DNA of 64,000 nucleotides. Origin: Coenobita brevimanus (lineage: Eukaryota; Arthropoda; Malacostraca; Decapoda; Coenobitidae). Both the position numbers and the translations under genes were made by a program. Of the stretch, positions 33,761 through 46,054 are shown piece by piece. The stretch's first letter is position 1. Each line of letters begins with the position of its first letter. The stretch spans positions 42,911,853-42,975,852 of the forward strand of contig CM064669.1 of the NCBI GenBank assembly GCA_032717465.1, given 5' to 3'. The notes beneath the pieces were generated by a model, which did no database searches, had not been told where the DNA came from, and saw nothing but the letters and a program-made list of their open reading frames with translations.

Positions 33761-35470
33761 TCTGCGTCTAGCTGCCAAAGCTAGACTAAAAAAAAAATAA
33801 AGAATAAAAAAAAAAAAACACACACACTGGCACCCACAATCAAAGGGCAGGAAACAGGACAAGCACACACAATGACAGACGCAACAAACACACAAGGAAC
33901 AATGCCAATATGGGCTATAAAAGCGTGGACTTAACACTAACAGTTGACGACCCCTATAACACACACACACATACACAGGCACACAGACCTAACAAAACAG
34001 CAACAAATAACAATGGAAATTGTTTTAAACCAAGAGCGCTATGAAGTTTATTCTGTTTTATTTTTGCAACCAGCATGTGAATTTATCTCCATTTTCGGCT
34101 TCGGGACGACCACATAGCTCTACAAGCGCCAATTGACTTCAGGAATGTGCGAGGGAAGTTAACGCACTTCTTCGTTACTGTGTATATTTCTCTTCTTGTT
34201 CAGGGGAAAGTTTTGATTCAAACAACACCACGCCCATACTGGTCAATCTATAAAGTCCATATTTATAGAGTTAACAAACTTTGCCCTGCCCAACCATCCA
34301 ACACCGTCTGGCCTGATCCCGTCCACTACTCTCTACTCAAGCCACCCATTTTGTGCTCCCCTACGTTGTACATACACCTTATCGAGACGCCTATAACGCT
34401 GACCCTTATATGTATACTACCTCATCATGCCTCACCACACACCACCATCCTAACCCATCCCACTCTTTCCGTCCACATATGAAGACTTCAATCGATATAT
34501 CTCACCGACAGGGATGACGTCTGACACACGCCTTTACGTGTATGACGCGGCGATCTCTGAGAACCCAAAGTACTTAAAAGATCCCGAAACATCGGAAGAG
34601 CTCTATCATAAAAATTATTGCACTGACAGTCCTGACTACTGGCTCACACCTTCACGTGAGGGGGGACCCTTTGAGGGAAGTCATCACGTTCACCTCATAA
34701 AAGGAAGATCCCGAGTCCGACTATCGTGCCGGTCAGACTTGGAGATTCAGTTTGCTCTCCCATGTACCCTGTTGACCCAGCAGTTCAACTGAGGAGCACG
34801 TATATGTTAGTAGATATTTCTGAATACAATTATACAGTATCATGCTAGCTTCTTCGATACAGTGACACCTTGTTCAGTTTTTCCTGCTGTATACACAAGG
34901 TTCCATTCCACCCAGGAGAAATATTTCTAACTTGAGAAATTCTGAATAACGTTTACTAATCTCTCCACCACCAGCTGGCACTCCTAAATTAAAGGGAGTG
35001 GTAGAAGCAAGGATAACAAAAATGAATTACTGAAGTCATTAACAGATACCGGTATGCCTTTAGCAACTTATTGAGTATGCTGTTAACCGCCTTCTGGAAG
35101 AGAGATCGTTTCTTTGGTTTTAACTAATTTCAAATTATCCTACTTCGCTTACAGGACGCCACTTCGTGGAGCAATTACCAAAGGCCATAACTGGGTACCC
35201 TTAACAGCGATGAAAGGAAGAATATGGTATTTAAGGTGGCAAATCTGATGAAAAGGGAAAACAGGGATGCCATAGGTGAGCAATGTGTGAAGAATTATGA
35301 GGGAAAGGTAGTAGTGCCACTGTAGTGGACAGTGGGGATATTAAAGACGATTGGAGAGAGCATTATAACCCGTTGTTTTGAATTCCAGTCACGAAAAATC
35401 TTTGGAAGTTAGTCTGATGCCTGTACTTATATGCAACACGCACAAAATATAAAAATACCAGATGTATATG

Positions 35471-35473
<3 letters not shown>
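33761..35473. other. Gene-free stretch
   Basis: A-rich at 33,787-33,820. Otherwise mixed sequence. The 92-codon frame at 34,514-34,792 (MTSDTRLYVYDAAISEN...) has ordinary composition but no domain I recognise and no supporting context. Confidence 0.5.

Positions 35474-35509
<36 letters not shown>
35474..35509. repeat. (GT)n microsatellite
   Basis: About 18 GT units. Confidence 0.95.
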
Positions 35510-35510
<1 letters not shown>

Positions 35511-36440
35511 ATCAAAGCCAGTACTTACAATAACGCCTGTGTACACCTGCCGTAGTCTGTACATACCTGGAAAGTGAGACAGACTAATTAAACATAAGTA
35601 AATAATTTGTGACATATACGGCCGTCTTCTCACAGCTTGAACCACAAAGGGGAAGGCAAGCCCATAATTCCTGACGATTACTTATACGAACCTTATGATT
35701 ACATGATTTGTTTAGCCTGCATCCCACATCACTGGGTGCAGCCAGGCTTTATAGAGACACCAAGCACGTTTTATCTTCGTCAGGGGCTCCAGAAATTGTT
35801 GTGAAATATGTACCGTTTGCCTTCTCCTTCGCGGTATCATTTCTAAGCATATGGCACGTAGGCCTGTACACAATAATATATATAAGATGCAAAAATCGAA
35901 GTACATAAATATGTACTTGATATATAAAACTATCTAACGCAAGTGGCATCCCAAAAATAACCGTATATAAGATTTAATTCGCTATATGAGTGGCACGTCA
36001 GATTTTGACTTTTAACATCTTCAGCCTAAGTACGTTACTTTTAATTTAGTCTTGCTGCTGCCGAACGTCTTCATTCCGTTTACTGGAGCACTTACATGGG
36101 CAGGGGGTTGACGAAGGCTATACCTAACCCGTCCAATGTGATTAGTAAATTCGTAGGAAGGTAACAAGAGCAATATATACATGACGTCATCGCCTGAAGG
36201 GGTTAATCTTGAAGGCTCTGGAAACAAATATATCATTGATGATATGATGGGATTACAAATTTGTAGAAAGGTCTCAATAGATTCTTTCCTTCTTTTCCCT
36301 GTTCACAAGGAAGAGGAATCATGAACGTACAATACATATAACACCGACCGCTGTTGAGTTCTTGTTGAAGACTAAAGACTAACAAAGTAACTGCCTGCCT
36401 TAACTCCCTTACGGTAGGCACAACTCTAGTGTCATATTTC
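35510..36440. other. Gene-free stretch
   Basis: No gene or repeat recognised. Confidence 0.5.
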
Positions 36441-36600
36441 CACTAACGCCAGACAACTTTATTCAGGTGAAGGAGTGTGAGGAGCTGAGTTGATACGCAA
36501 TTCCAGCTAACGCCAGACGATTTCATTCACCTGAGAAGTAAATATATTATACATAATTCTGGCTTACGTCAGACGATTTCATTCGGGCTATGGAAATCAC
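36441..36600 (+). repeat. Three adjacent copies of the dispersed GCCAGACGATTT block
   Basis: Cores at 36,447-36,464 (CGCCAGACAACTTTATTC), 36,511-36,528 (CGCCAGACGATTTCATTC) and 36,567-36,584 (GTCAGACGATTTCATTCG), spaced ~60 bp. The clearest local cluster of this motif. Confidence 0.8.
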
Positions 36601-37140
36601 TGCAGCAGGAATTATTAAAAACTGTTACGGATGTCATTTTGATGCGTAACTGAGAACTTTGTATTTCACTCCCACCACCAGCAGATTATTTTCTTCATAT
36701 AAAAGAAACCCACAGTTAAGGGTAAAGCGGCGCTGTTATTCTTTCTTCTGCACAAATTACAGATCCAGGATAGATTTCCTTACTACATTTTCTCCCCACC
36801 TGGGACATTCAGCTTTTGAAATGTGATAAGGCACCTTATAGCAAAAAAAAAAAAAAAAAAAAAAAAAGGCTCATTTTTAGTTCCTATTGTTTATTAAATT
36901 TTTAGGGACGAATTTTACAAGCTTTGAGTCTATCGTTTCTCCTTTCTCCATAAGTACAGGTGGTCCTGTTTGCGGTGTGATTCCAAAGGGCAGGAATATT
37001 TAACAAACACAGCCAGAAAAAAAATTACCGTAACAGTTTACAAAGACTACTGACACAGTAGAAGATTAAGGGATGGACTAATTATGATAACCGAACTGTT
37101 TATGCAAATAAAATTGCTACGCTGATGCATCATCAATATT
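36601..37140. other. Gene-free stretch with a poly(A) run
   Basis: (A)n at ~36,842-36,867. Otherwise no feature recognised. Confidence 0.5.
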
Positions 37141-38010
37141 TTCCACCTCGCACGTGAAGATACTACACAACACCACCAATACCATGTAGCATCACCACTA
37201 CCATCACTAGCACCTCAACCATAACCGCAAGTGTAAAACACAATTACCACCACAGCCACACGGCATCACCACCACGATAACTACCACACAACACCGCCAG
37301 CACCACAGCACCAGCACTACCATCACAGCCACAGAGCATCACCACAAACATATCATCACAAACATACCATCCCAAACACACCACAAACACACCACCACCA
37401 TCACCACTACCACAACAATCACACAGCACCACCACAATATGACAATACCACCCTACCATCACAACCACAAACCAGAACTACAACTAAACACCACTAACAC
37501 AACCACACACCTCAACCACAATTAAACACCACCATCACAACCTTACCACCACAATCACACAGCACCACCGCAACTACACAGTATCGCCAGAGACACCACC
37601 ACCATTACCAACACAACTACACAGCACCACCACTATCACAACTATATAGCACCACAACAACTACACAGAATCGCCACAACCAAAGACCACCACCACTACC
37701 ACACAGCATCGCCACCACCACCACTTTCACCACAACCACAAATCGCCACAACCATCAATACAACCTACATCACTATAACCATCATACAGCAACCACACAA
37801 AGCTACAACCACACAACACTACAACCAAGCCACACAACACAACCACACAACACTACAACCAAGCCACACAACACAACCACACAACACTATAACCATCATA
37901 CCACAACCACACAACACTATAACCATCATCACACCACAACCACGCAACACTACAACCACACAACAACACAGCTACACAACCCCGTAGCCACACACAACAA
38001 CCCATTCCTT
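37141..38010. repeat. ACC/ACA-rich degenerate simple sequence
   Basis: About 870 bases of CACCAC, CACAACCAC and ACACAACACTACAACC words on the + strand. The last 200 bases are more regular (ACCACACAACACTACAACCA, ~19-30 bp period). Non-coding. Confidence 0.85.
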
Positions 38011-38463
38011 CCCTCGTCTACCTTCTCAACCTGTGTCGTTTCCTAAATATTCCCTCAAGTGTCAAGTCGTCGGCAAATCCAATACGTCAACTTGTCAAGG
38101 CTGTCAACGGTATTAATCCAATCATGTCAGAGGTACAGCGTTTGACACCCTCACTTTTATCCCCTTCCGCCACTTTGCTCACATGGAAAATTCTAACCCC
38201 CTTCGCCCCCACCCCCGGCCCGCCCACCTCTCTTCGTTCAAACCTGATTGTATCCTTCCTTCATCCTAATCCCTTTACAACGAGGGAGGTCTCCTAGGCT
38301 GAAAAGACCGTATAAATGTTGCAATATTAAAATGAAAATTTTTACAATCATTCTGAACGTGATCAATACAGGAAACTGTTTCTAAGCCGCTGTATTTGTA
38401 AATACTGCTCCGTTATTTTACTGTTCACCTACTTCCCCATCCACACATCCAAACAATCACCTT

Positions 38464-38476
38464 GCGCGCGCGCGCG

Positions 38477-38541
<65 letters not shown>
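38464..38541. repeat. Compound (GC)n(CA)n microsatellite
   Basis: About six GC units (alternating purine-pyrimidine) followed by about 32 CA units. The whole tract could adopt Z-DNA. Confidence 0.93.
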
Positions 38542-38543
<2 letters not shown>

Positions 38544-39520
38544 TCAGTCGCGTCGTCACTCTAAAGCATTAACATTGTCCCCTTCTTCCCTTCTCTCTTT
38601 ACCTACTCCTCGACACTCCCAGGAATTCCACTCCACCTGTCTCAATCTATTTCAGATTCATATACAAAATCCACTATATTTCCACTGACCCAGACTCACC
38701 TTTTGAACCTCAACACCCAACTCCACTCATGACGCTCAAATCATTTTCCCCTACCAAGCCCCCTCTACCTATGTTAACGTCACATACCTCATGCCACTAT
38801 GAACCACCCCATTCCACCCTAACACACTCCACCGCAGCATTAAGCTCCCCCCTCCACCCCCCATACTGTTCCAACTTATTTGTGTCCCTTCCCATGGCAT
38901 AACTTCCAATCAGCAACCCTCCCATAATTCCTTACTTTCACCGCCTTTATCACATCCAAATCATTTCAACGCCTCATCTCCCCTCCAATTCCTCTCACTG
39001 CCCACCTCCTCCACAATTCCTTTCACAACCCCCCCCCCCTTCACACTACCCTTCCCCATACACCATCCTTCTTCACGCACCTCACTCCTTCATACACCCT
39101 CCACATGCCACCATCCCTCATACACCATCTTCCCTCATACACTTCCTCATTATCCACCCACGTGCACGCTCATATACTCCCCAACATTATACGATACCCT
39201 GTCAGATTCAGACCCTCCCCCATACACTTCCTCATACACTCACTCAAAACTCCCAACATTCCATGAGACCACCACCCTCCTAATACACTCCTTCCCTCTT
39301 ACATACACTCCCTTACTTTCTATAATATTGCAAACTCTTAAACTTCATCACCTTCAATGATACATCACTTTCCCTCATACTTCACCTTCCTTATTACGCT
39401 CCCTCTTATACCACACCAGCCTCTCTCATACACCAACACTCCTCATACACTACTCTCCTTTCCCTTATATACTCTCTCACCCACCCTCCATCAAGCCTTC
39501 CCTCATACATCGTCCTCCCC
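38542..39520. repeat. C/T/A-rich degenerate tract with CATACAC words
   Basis: Almost no G on the + strand. It leads gradually into the regular 29-bp array. No coding signal. Confidence 0.7.
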
Positions 39521-39800
39521 CATAGATCACCGTTCCTCATACACTCCCACATACACCATCCTCCTTCATACACTCCCACATACACCATCCTCCCTCATCC
39601 ACTCCCACATACACCATCCTCCCTCATCCACTCCCACATACACCATCCTCCCTCATACACTCCCACATACACCATCCTCCCTCATACACTCCCACATACA
39701 CCATCCTCCCTCATCCACTCCCACATACACCATCCTCCCTCATACACTCCCATATCCACTACCCTCTCTCATACACTCCCATATACAGCATCCAACCTTT
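39521..39800 (+). repeat. 29-bp minisatellite, about 9 units
   Basis: Unit CCCTCATACACTCCCACATA plus CACCATCCT. Units are adjacent with no spacers. Confidence 0.9.
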
Positions 39801-40039
39801 TCTCCCAGCCTTCCCCTCTATCCGCCTCCTCCTTTTTTTCCAAGGACCTCGCTCTCATAAACTCTCCCATTGCATTCGTTCCATATGGCCTAACCACCTA
39901 TATGCTATTCCATATTCCATTTATTAAAGAAAAAAAGTACTGAACATCTCGCTTTAATTTCTGCAATCAGCTGGCACGTTCTACTGGTTTATTCTTGCAA
40001 CCCCCACACGATTTTGTTAAGCTTGGTGAAGGCCCTTTG
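39801..40039. other. Short gene-free stretch
   Basis: Nothing recognised. Confidence 0.5.
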
Positions 40040-40372
40040 TAGCAATTTTTTTTTTTTTTTAATGTGTCCGACTCTGGGCATAGGCTTCACAGCCTGCTAT
40101 CAAGGCCCAGCAGTCCTCCTACATACCATACACCTCTACATGTCACCACTTCGGCGCTAACACCCACCGTCCATATTGAATACATGCTAGGGCTGTCTCA
40201 TACAGGACTGGTGTATTGGTATTAGCGGGGGTATTTTACGACATGTCGGCGGGTCTTCTGGTAGATCAGTAAAGCCTGATTTTAATGAAATTCAAATCCT
40301 TAAACTGTTCCCTGCCCCAGCCAGGATTCGAACCTGGGTCCGTTAGGACTACAGGCCACCTTTCTAAATGGG
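40040..40372 (-). repeat. tRNA-derived SINE, second family
   Basis: On the - strand, GGTTCGAATCC (40324-40334) is a perfect Pol III B-box set in a T-arm-like stem (CCAGG ... CCTGG). About 270 bases of body end in a poly(T/A) run near 40,049-40,061. The 5' half of the tRNA domain is incomplete, so this is a SINE and not a tRNA gene. Confidence 0.7.
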
Positions 40373-40467
40373 TGCAAAAAACTCTCTAATCCTCCAGTTT
40401 AAAAAGTCTGAACATAGTGTAAACAAAATAAAATAGTACGTCATGGATTTGCAGGGTTAAATGACCA

Positions 40468-40965
40468 TTTTAACCCCTTCTGTACGATAACGTCTGCATT
40501 ACTGTTAATTTCTTTCTACCACCACCCTATTTAAACTTCAAGCATCCTCTAATAAAATGACGTCTTTATTTTATTCCTGCTGTCTCTAGACCAATTTAAT
40601 TACCATAACCCCTTCACTGCCATGGCATCATTACCCTTCACTGCCATGGCATCATTACCCTTCACTGCCATGGCATCATCACCCTTCACTGTCATGGTAT
40701 CATTACCCTTCACTGCCATGGCATCATTACCCTTCACTGTCATGGCATCATTACCCTTCACTGCCATGGCATCATTACCCTTCGATCCCATGGCATCATT
40801 ACCCTTCACTGCCATGGCATCATCACCCTTCACCTTAACCCCTTCACTGCCATGGCATCATTACCCTTCACTGCCATGGCTTCATTACCCTTCACTGCCA
40901 TGGCATCATTACCCTTCACTGCCATGGCATCATTACCCTTCACTGTCATGGCATCAATACTTACT
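40468..40965 (+). repeat. 24-bp minisatellite (TTCACTGCCATGGCATCATT)
   Basis: About 13 units of 24 bp, CATTACCCTTCACTGCCATGG plus CAT, at 40,612-40,957. They are preceded by dispersed-block sequence (AACCCCTTCTGTACGATAACG, then AAAATGACGTCTTTATTTTA). The period is a multiple of three, which makes open frames on both strands with 8-residue repeats (MASLPFTA / KGNDAMAV). An interruption (CACCTTAACCCCTTC) divides the array near 40,830. Confidence 0.93.
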
Positions 40966-41104
40966 GCTTGCTACTGCCGGACCATTTTACTAAGTTATGG
41001 AAAGTCTCGTAGTAGGAAAGAATTTCATGACCTTTACAACCAGACGTCTCTGCCAAGCTGTATAAAACCAGCCGCAAGTAACAAGAGCAAATAAAGGCGT
41101 CGTC

Positions 41105-41211
41105 AGGATACTGAACAGGTTAATCTCTTTATTTCCATGACGTATTTATCTTATTCCTCCTACCCCCACACCATGTTATTCTGCTTGATACAGACTTCTC
41201 CAACTGGAAGG
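41105..41211. repeat. Dispersed-block copy
   Basis: TTATTTCCATGACGTATTTA, then TCTTATTCCTCCTACCCC and a CTGCTTGATACAG-type end. Directly precedes the 29-bp array. Confidence 0.55.
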
Positions 41212-41625
41212 GTTATAGCCATAAGTAACCCGTTCACTACAAGACAGCCATAAGTAACCCGTTCACTACAAGACAGCCATAAGTAACCCGTTCACTACAA
41301 GACAGCCATAAGTAACCCGTTCACTACAAGACAGCCATAAGTAACCCGTTCACTACAAGACAGCCATCAGTAACCAGTTCACTACAAGACAGCCATAAGT
41401 AACCCGTTCACTACAAGACAGCCATAAGTAACCCGTTCACTATAAGACAGCCATAAGTAACCCGTTCACTGCAAGACAGCCATCAGTAACCGTTCACTAC
41501 AAGACAGCCATCAGTAACCGTTCACTACAAGACAGCCATCAGTAACCCGTTCACTACAAGACAGCCATAAGTAATCCGTTCACTACAAGACAGCCATCAG
41601 TAACCCGTTCAATACAACACGTCTC
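41212..41625 (+). repeat. 29-bp minisatellite (AGCCATAAGTAACCCGTTCA)
   Basis: About 14 units of AGCCATAAGTAACCCGTTCA plus CTACAAGAC. Some have CATCAG in place of CATAAG and a few lack one base. No spacers. Confidence 0.93.
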
Positions 41626-41841
41626 CATAAAGCTGAATACAATCGTCAGGAACCAGCAAGCGTAATAAACTAAGACGTCAATGTCGCGAATGAATAAAAA
41701 ATGACGACTGAAGGGGTTGGTACAGTTACATGACGTTCCTTTAATACTTTTAGCCCGATTTTACTACGCTTGGCACAAACTTCTCGACCTAAAGGTGTTA
41801 GAAATGGCCTTCAATAATTCATTAACTATGGTCCTTCTATT
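41626..41841. other. Short stretch with two dispersed-block copies
   Basis: AATACAATCGTCAGGAACCAGC at ~41,637 (reverse) and TAGCCCGATTTTACTACGCTTGG near 41,750 (forward). Confidence 0.55.
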
Positions 41842-42213
41842 CTACCGAGTCACTTTAGGTGTGGTTCCTTCAGCACTATGACCGCCAGTGATGCTGCCAC
41901 ATCTAGTCCAGGGAAGCCAACATTTTCTTTTTTTCATTTCTTTCCTTTCGTAGAATGCCAAGACGGTTCTTCTAAGAACATACTTGTCAAAGGCATCGAA
42001 ATTCATCACAATTGGAAGGCGACTTTTTGTTGGTGAAGAGAATGCAGGCTCTTGTGGAAAATCCTGTTTGCTACAAGCTTTATTTAATTTACAGTAGATT
42101 CTCATGACTGTCCTTTCGCTCATGTTGGTGGCTTTGGCTGTCTGTTCAAGTGTTTTTGAGGGATCTATTAATGGTCCTCTGTTTGCCTTTTCTTCTAGGA
42201 AATATTTATTCAC
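41842..42213 (-). pseudogene. Transposase N-terminal HTH fragment (IS630/Tc1-type)
   Basis: 123 codons. YFLEEKANRGPL, then TLEQTAKATNMSERTVMRIY, form a helix-turn-helix DNA-binding segment. After it come FSSPTKSRLP and FDKYVLRRTVLAFYERKE. This set of motifs is widespread in arthropod proteins that go on to a DDE endonuclease domain. Here the homology ends just after FYERKE and no DDE catalytic domain follows, so it is a truncated, inactive remnant. No terminal inverted repeats were seen. Confidence 0.6.
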
Positions 42214-42840
42214 ATTGGAAAAACTTTCTTTTGCTTAGCTGTGAGTTGAAGGATATACGTCCATGGCGGGGTATTGCTACTAAGTGACCCAGGTCACGGC
42301 CTCACAGGGTCAGGCCGCAAGACTTGCCAACGTCGCAAAAACAACGCCGCCAAGTGTTATGAAATTTATACAAAGTCACTGTTTTCATCGTCAAAAAGAG
42401 AATCATTCATAATAACTTTTATAGCTTCTTTTTATACATGAATCTATACAGAGTATTTAAAATACATTTACAAGTAATTAACTGCTAAAAATAAGACACT
42501 TGTTATTTATAATTACAGATTTGGCATTTACGCATACTTTACACTCATTAGCCGACCGCACCCAAATTGACTTGAGAGAATGGAAACACTTTAACAGAAA
42601 TATGCTGAGTAAATCAACTGGTGGAAAAAAAAAAAAAATACATCCTCGCGCTGATGTCTGGGTAAACTTCCATTCCAAGAGATGGAAAAGAAAAAGAAAA
42701 TTACAAACAACCTAACCCTTTCAAACCCATGATATCTTTTGCATCTGTTTTCTTTCTTCCACCAGACCATTTGACTCAGCATAGAGGACACTTTCCCAAA
42801 TGGATGGGTTTGATGCAGCCTTCCTTACGCCCAACACTGC
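42214..42840. other. Gene-free stretch
   Basis: An A run at 42,626-42,639. No gene recognised. Confidence 0.5.
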
Positions 42841-43480
42841 TAGACATCATTCCCGAAGCTGAGTAAATTCGTCTGTATGTGGTAAGAACAAATATTGACA
42901 AGTACATGGGACGGAAGATGTTTAGGTTCCTCCTAAACTAAATAAAACAGTCAGACAGCAGTAAGAATACAGTAAAAATGATGTCATTATGTTAAAGGAG
43001 GTAACCTTTTCAGTACCAGGACGACTTATTTAATATGCTTGTGTTACCTTCAATTTTTTTTCTTTTTTGCCACTAGAAAAGACTTTCTTATACTGAAGGA
43101 AATAAAGGAGGCTGTACCTAACCCCTCGAGCAGAAAAAAAATAAAAATAAAATAAAGTGGGGAATTTAGGAGAATACATTTTTTAAAAAGAACGTCATGG
43201 CCTTGTCGGAGTCAAGCCACTGAATACGATGTCGCCTGTTGCTTGCTACCAGCTGACACTTTTTTCAACTTACGGAAGACAGAAGAAAAGGCATAAATCA
43301 ATGAGCAGTTGTCAGTCTTGCCATACATATATCTGATTGAGCAGCGCTTCATTTTTTCATGCTAACACCACACGATTTTATTCAGCTTAGGAAATACCCA
43401 CGGATAAGCCTACGAGCAGGAACCAGTCTGAGATCCATATGGTACGATGATTTCGTTTCTTGCTGCCTCCAGACGAATCT
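42841..43480. repeat. Cluster of dispersed-block copies on both strands
   Basis: Reverse copies at ~42,858-42,890 (AGCTGAGTAAATTCGTCTG) and ~42,938-42,985 (AAATAAAACAGTCAGACAGC, AGTAAGAATACAG). Forward copies at ~43,010-43,060 (TTCAGTACCAGGACGACTTA), 43,366-43,390 (CACGATTTTATTCAGCTTAGG) and ~43,442-43,480 (TACGATGATTTCGTTTC, then TTGCTGCCTCCAGACGAAT). Confidence 0.7.
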
Positions 43481-43984
43481 ATTATAGAGAGGCCACGGGA
43501 AAAAGAGGATTGTTTTACACGAAACAGCCTACCCATAAATCAGGTTTAGCTAAGGCTTCGTTTAATCCTGATACCTTCGGAGGATTTATTCAACTATGGA
43601 AAGACCGAGGGACGAAAACATTCTACGAGCAACTTAACTTCTCCATTAATATGGAGGCTTCTAAACTTGAAAAAAGAAATAAAAACTAAAAGCAGCGAGG
43701 ATAAAATGAATAAGAGATAATGGTGTTGAATTAAACAGACAGCTTAACTGAAATGCACGTAGTCTAACGACACCTGCTTTAGTGTATATACCTGCTACCT
43801 CCTTAAGATTTTATGCAATGTAGAAATTATCAAAGGGAAAAAGAATGAAAGAAGTTTTGAGAAACTGCCAACCTGCGATCATTATGGCAGTTAATACCAA
43901 TTACTTCCATACGTCTTTTTTTATTCCTATGAAAGACCCGGTAAAGCAAAATGAAAAAAAAATATATATATGGGTGTAACAGCC
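43481..43984. other. Gene-free stretch
   Basis: No gene recognised. The 80-codon frame at 43,447-43,689 reads partly through a dispersed block. Confidence 0.5.
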
Positions 43985-44240
43985 GATCCTGCGACCCACA
44001 TATCAGATTCAGTAAGGTTTCGTTTTCTGATATGTCTCTCGTCGTCTAAGTCGGTCCCAAAAGGAAGCTATTTTATGGCTACCCCTTCTTATTGTACCTA
44101 TGTATTTTTCCTCCTTGTTTTTTGTTTTTCTGCTTCTTTTTAACTGTTTTACTCTGTTTACTGTATGCGTGCACACTGTGTCCACTGGCTTTCAATGTCT
44201 GTTGTTACCAGCCGCGAAGAGAAGCTGGTACTGTTGTCAA

Positions 44241-44241
<1 letters not shown>

Positions 44242-44302
<61 letters not shown>
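44242..44302. repeat. (GT)n microsatellite
   Basis: About 30 GT units. Confidence 0.96.
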
Positions 44303-44307
<5 letters not shown>

Positions 44308-44534
44308 GTGAGTGTATTGTGTCTGCTTGTTTGTGTATGTTTACTGTGTTTTATTATCATATTACTCCTTATTTGATTGTAATGTTTTATCTTTATTGAG
44401 CATACAGTACTTTTTTAATTGTTTACTTGCTTATTATCTACATGTTTGTGTTTACTTACTGTCCATTCTCAGCTTTCTGTTTTCCTGTTTATCGTTTTTA
44501 TTTGTGTTTACTTCCCTGCTTGCTTTTATTATAC

Positions 44535-44536
<2 letters not shown>

Positions 44537-44586
<50 letters not shown>
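44537..44586. repeat. (GT)n microsatellite
   Basis: About 25 GT units. Confidence 0.96.
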
Positions 44587-44591
<5 letters not shown>

Positions 44592-44671
44592 AATGCCTAA
44601 GGATTGGGTGTCTCAATGGATGTGTGTTGTAAGGACTGTGTGTTTTTGGTAGTGGTCAGTAATGAGAGTGC

Positions 44672-45171
44672 ACAATGCAGGGATGTCTATCCTCTAATTT
44701 TTAACAATATCCAACTCAATCCTGCATCATCTTTGAACATACTTGTGGTTTTATCCTTTGGGGCTTTCTTCCTCTGTTTCTTCACCGCACTGTTGCACCT
44801 TAATCTCTTTTCCATCGCTACTTCAATGGTCAGTGCTCGTCTAAACTGTCTGCTTGCATCTCTCCACTGCACGGCGGGCGCGTAGCAAATTCTCAACCCT
44901 TTCTGTTCAACTCTTCAATGCAAGAGTTAACTGTTACTCCCAGCCCTTAATGTATGCAACAGGCCAACTGTAGAACTGTCTTCGTCTGCCAATATTTCCT
45001 ACTGCCTATGACCTCCAGTCTTTCAAAAGCAGTGTATCTAGGCATCTCGAAATGAACGGATCTTGAATTTGGCTCTCTGTCATCTAGTTTTTATTTCTTC
45101 TTGGAGGGAACAATCATGCGGGATCTAGCCCTTGGTTCCTTGTTCTTTGCATTAAAAAAAAAAAAAAAAAA
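44672..45171 (+). pseudogene. Jockey-like LINE fragment with internal deletion and poly(A)
   Basis: Aligns with 29,200-29,255 of the complete LINE (GATGTCTATCCTCTAATTTT). It then jumps by about 270 bases to the C-terminal region (TTCTTCACCGCACTGTTGCA) and follows it through the 3' UTR to a poly(A) at 45,154-45,171. Stops and frame changes are present. Roughly 80 percent identical by eye. Confidence 0.8.
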
Positions 45172-45273
45172 TCCGCGCGCGCAAGACCCCTTTCCCCCAA
45201 TACACAAACGTATACAAACGCCTGCGGCAAACATCCTTCTCATATAGCACCACACACCACAGCCACACATCCC

Positions 45274-45277
45274 TCAC

Positions 45278-45338
<61 letters not shown>
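45274..45338. repeat. (CA)n microsatellite
   Basis: About 32 CA units with one AA interruption. Confidence 0.95.
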
Positions 45339-45339
<1 letters not shown>

Positions 45340-45690
45340 CCAGCAGTCATCCTCCTCATACATCACTATCAACGCACACCACTGCCACACATTTTCCCCA
45401 CCCATACCACTCACCCTACACATCACTGGAATACATCCTCCCCATACTGAATCACCATATTACACTCCACTATCACACATCTTCCCCACTCACACCACTC
45501 ACCGTACACACCACAAGCATACAATCTCCATACATTACCCTCTCACCCACCACTGCCACACATCCTCCTCTTCGACACACCTCTCACCCAACAGCCACAC
45601 AGCCAACCACACGGACCAAAGCACACAAACATTAACATCATAAGGCAAAGAGATCGGCCTTTACATTATCCAGCACTTTTTGATAATAAT

Positions 45691-46050
45691 CCCTTAAATC
45701 TGATAACGTACTTACTATATTTTCTTATTACTGCCTCGCGATTTTATTCAGCGTCGGAAACTTTTCGAAACAGAAGGGACTGATGTAGCCATTAATAACC
45801 TCTTTATAACGTGTAAGCTTAAACTGACGAAAAAAAAAAAAAAAAAAAAAAAAAGCCGGGCAACTGCAAGAATAAAACACGAAAAACGCAATCGTATTAA
45901 AGGGACTAACAACCAAACACAAGAGCGGTGGAACCAGTGGATAGTTAAACAATCGTTTGTCAGTACGGCAGTGAGGAGTACAGGTGCACATTATATCAAT
46001 ATATCTTTAGTCGAACAACTGACACTCTTAAAACAACATTCTGAAAATTA
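45691..46050. other. Gene-free stretch
   Basis: A dispersed-block copy at ~45,715-45,760 (CTCGCGATTTTATTCAGCG) and a poly(A) run at ~45,830-45,854. Confidence 0.55.
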
Positions 46051-46054
46051 TGTT

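Larger units (their letters stand above)
43985..45690 (+). repeat. Long dispersed repeat, copy 1, with a nested LINE fragment
   Basis: Starts CCCACATATCAGATTCAGTA, then CTCGTCGTCTAAGTCGGT. It goes on through T-rich sequence with (GT)n runs at 44,242-44,302 and 44,537-44,586, a LINE fragment, a (CA)n run, then CACATCCTCC-type C/A-rich sequence. It ends with GACCAAAGCACACAAACATT. Both the beginning and the end have relatives in the same order at 55,072-55,800. Confidence 0.65.

Noticed and set aside
34514..34792. 92-codon frame starting MTSDTRLYVYDAAISEN
   Set aside because: Ordinary composition but no recognisable domain, no splice or promoter context, and a length expected by chance in 64 kb.
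40320..40372. Possible tRNA gene with a perfect B-box and T-arm
   Set aside because: No matching acceptor, D-arm or anticodon arm at the right spacing; the unit continues into a long body with a homopolymer end, so a SINE is the better call.
39521..41625. Arrays of 24- and 29-bp repeats as possible CRISPR arrays
   Set aside because: Units are directly adjacent with no unique spacers, there are no cas genes, and the surroundings are eukaryotic repeats.
43447..43689. 80-codon frame starting MISFLAASRRIYYRE
   Set aside because: Part of it is a dispersed-block copy; no domain or conservation evidence.
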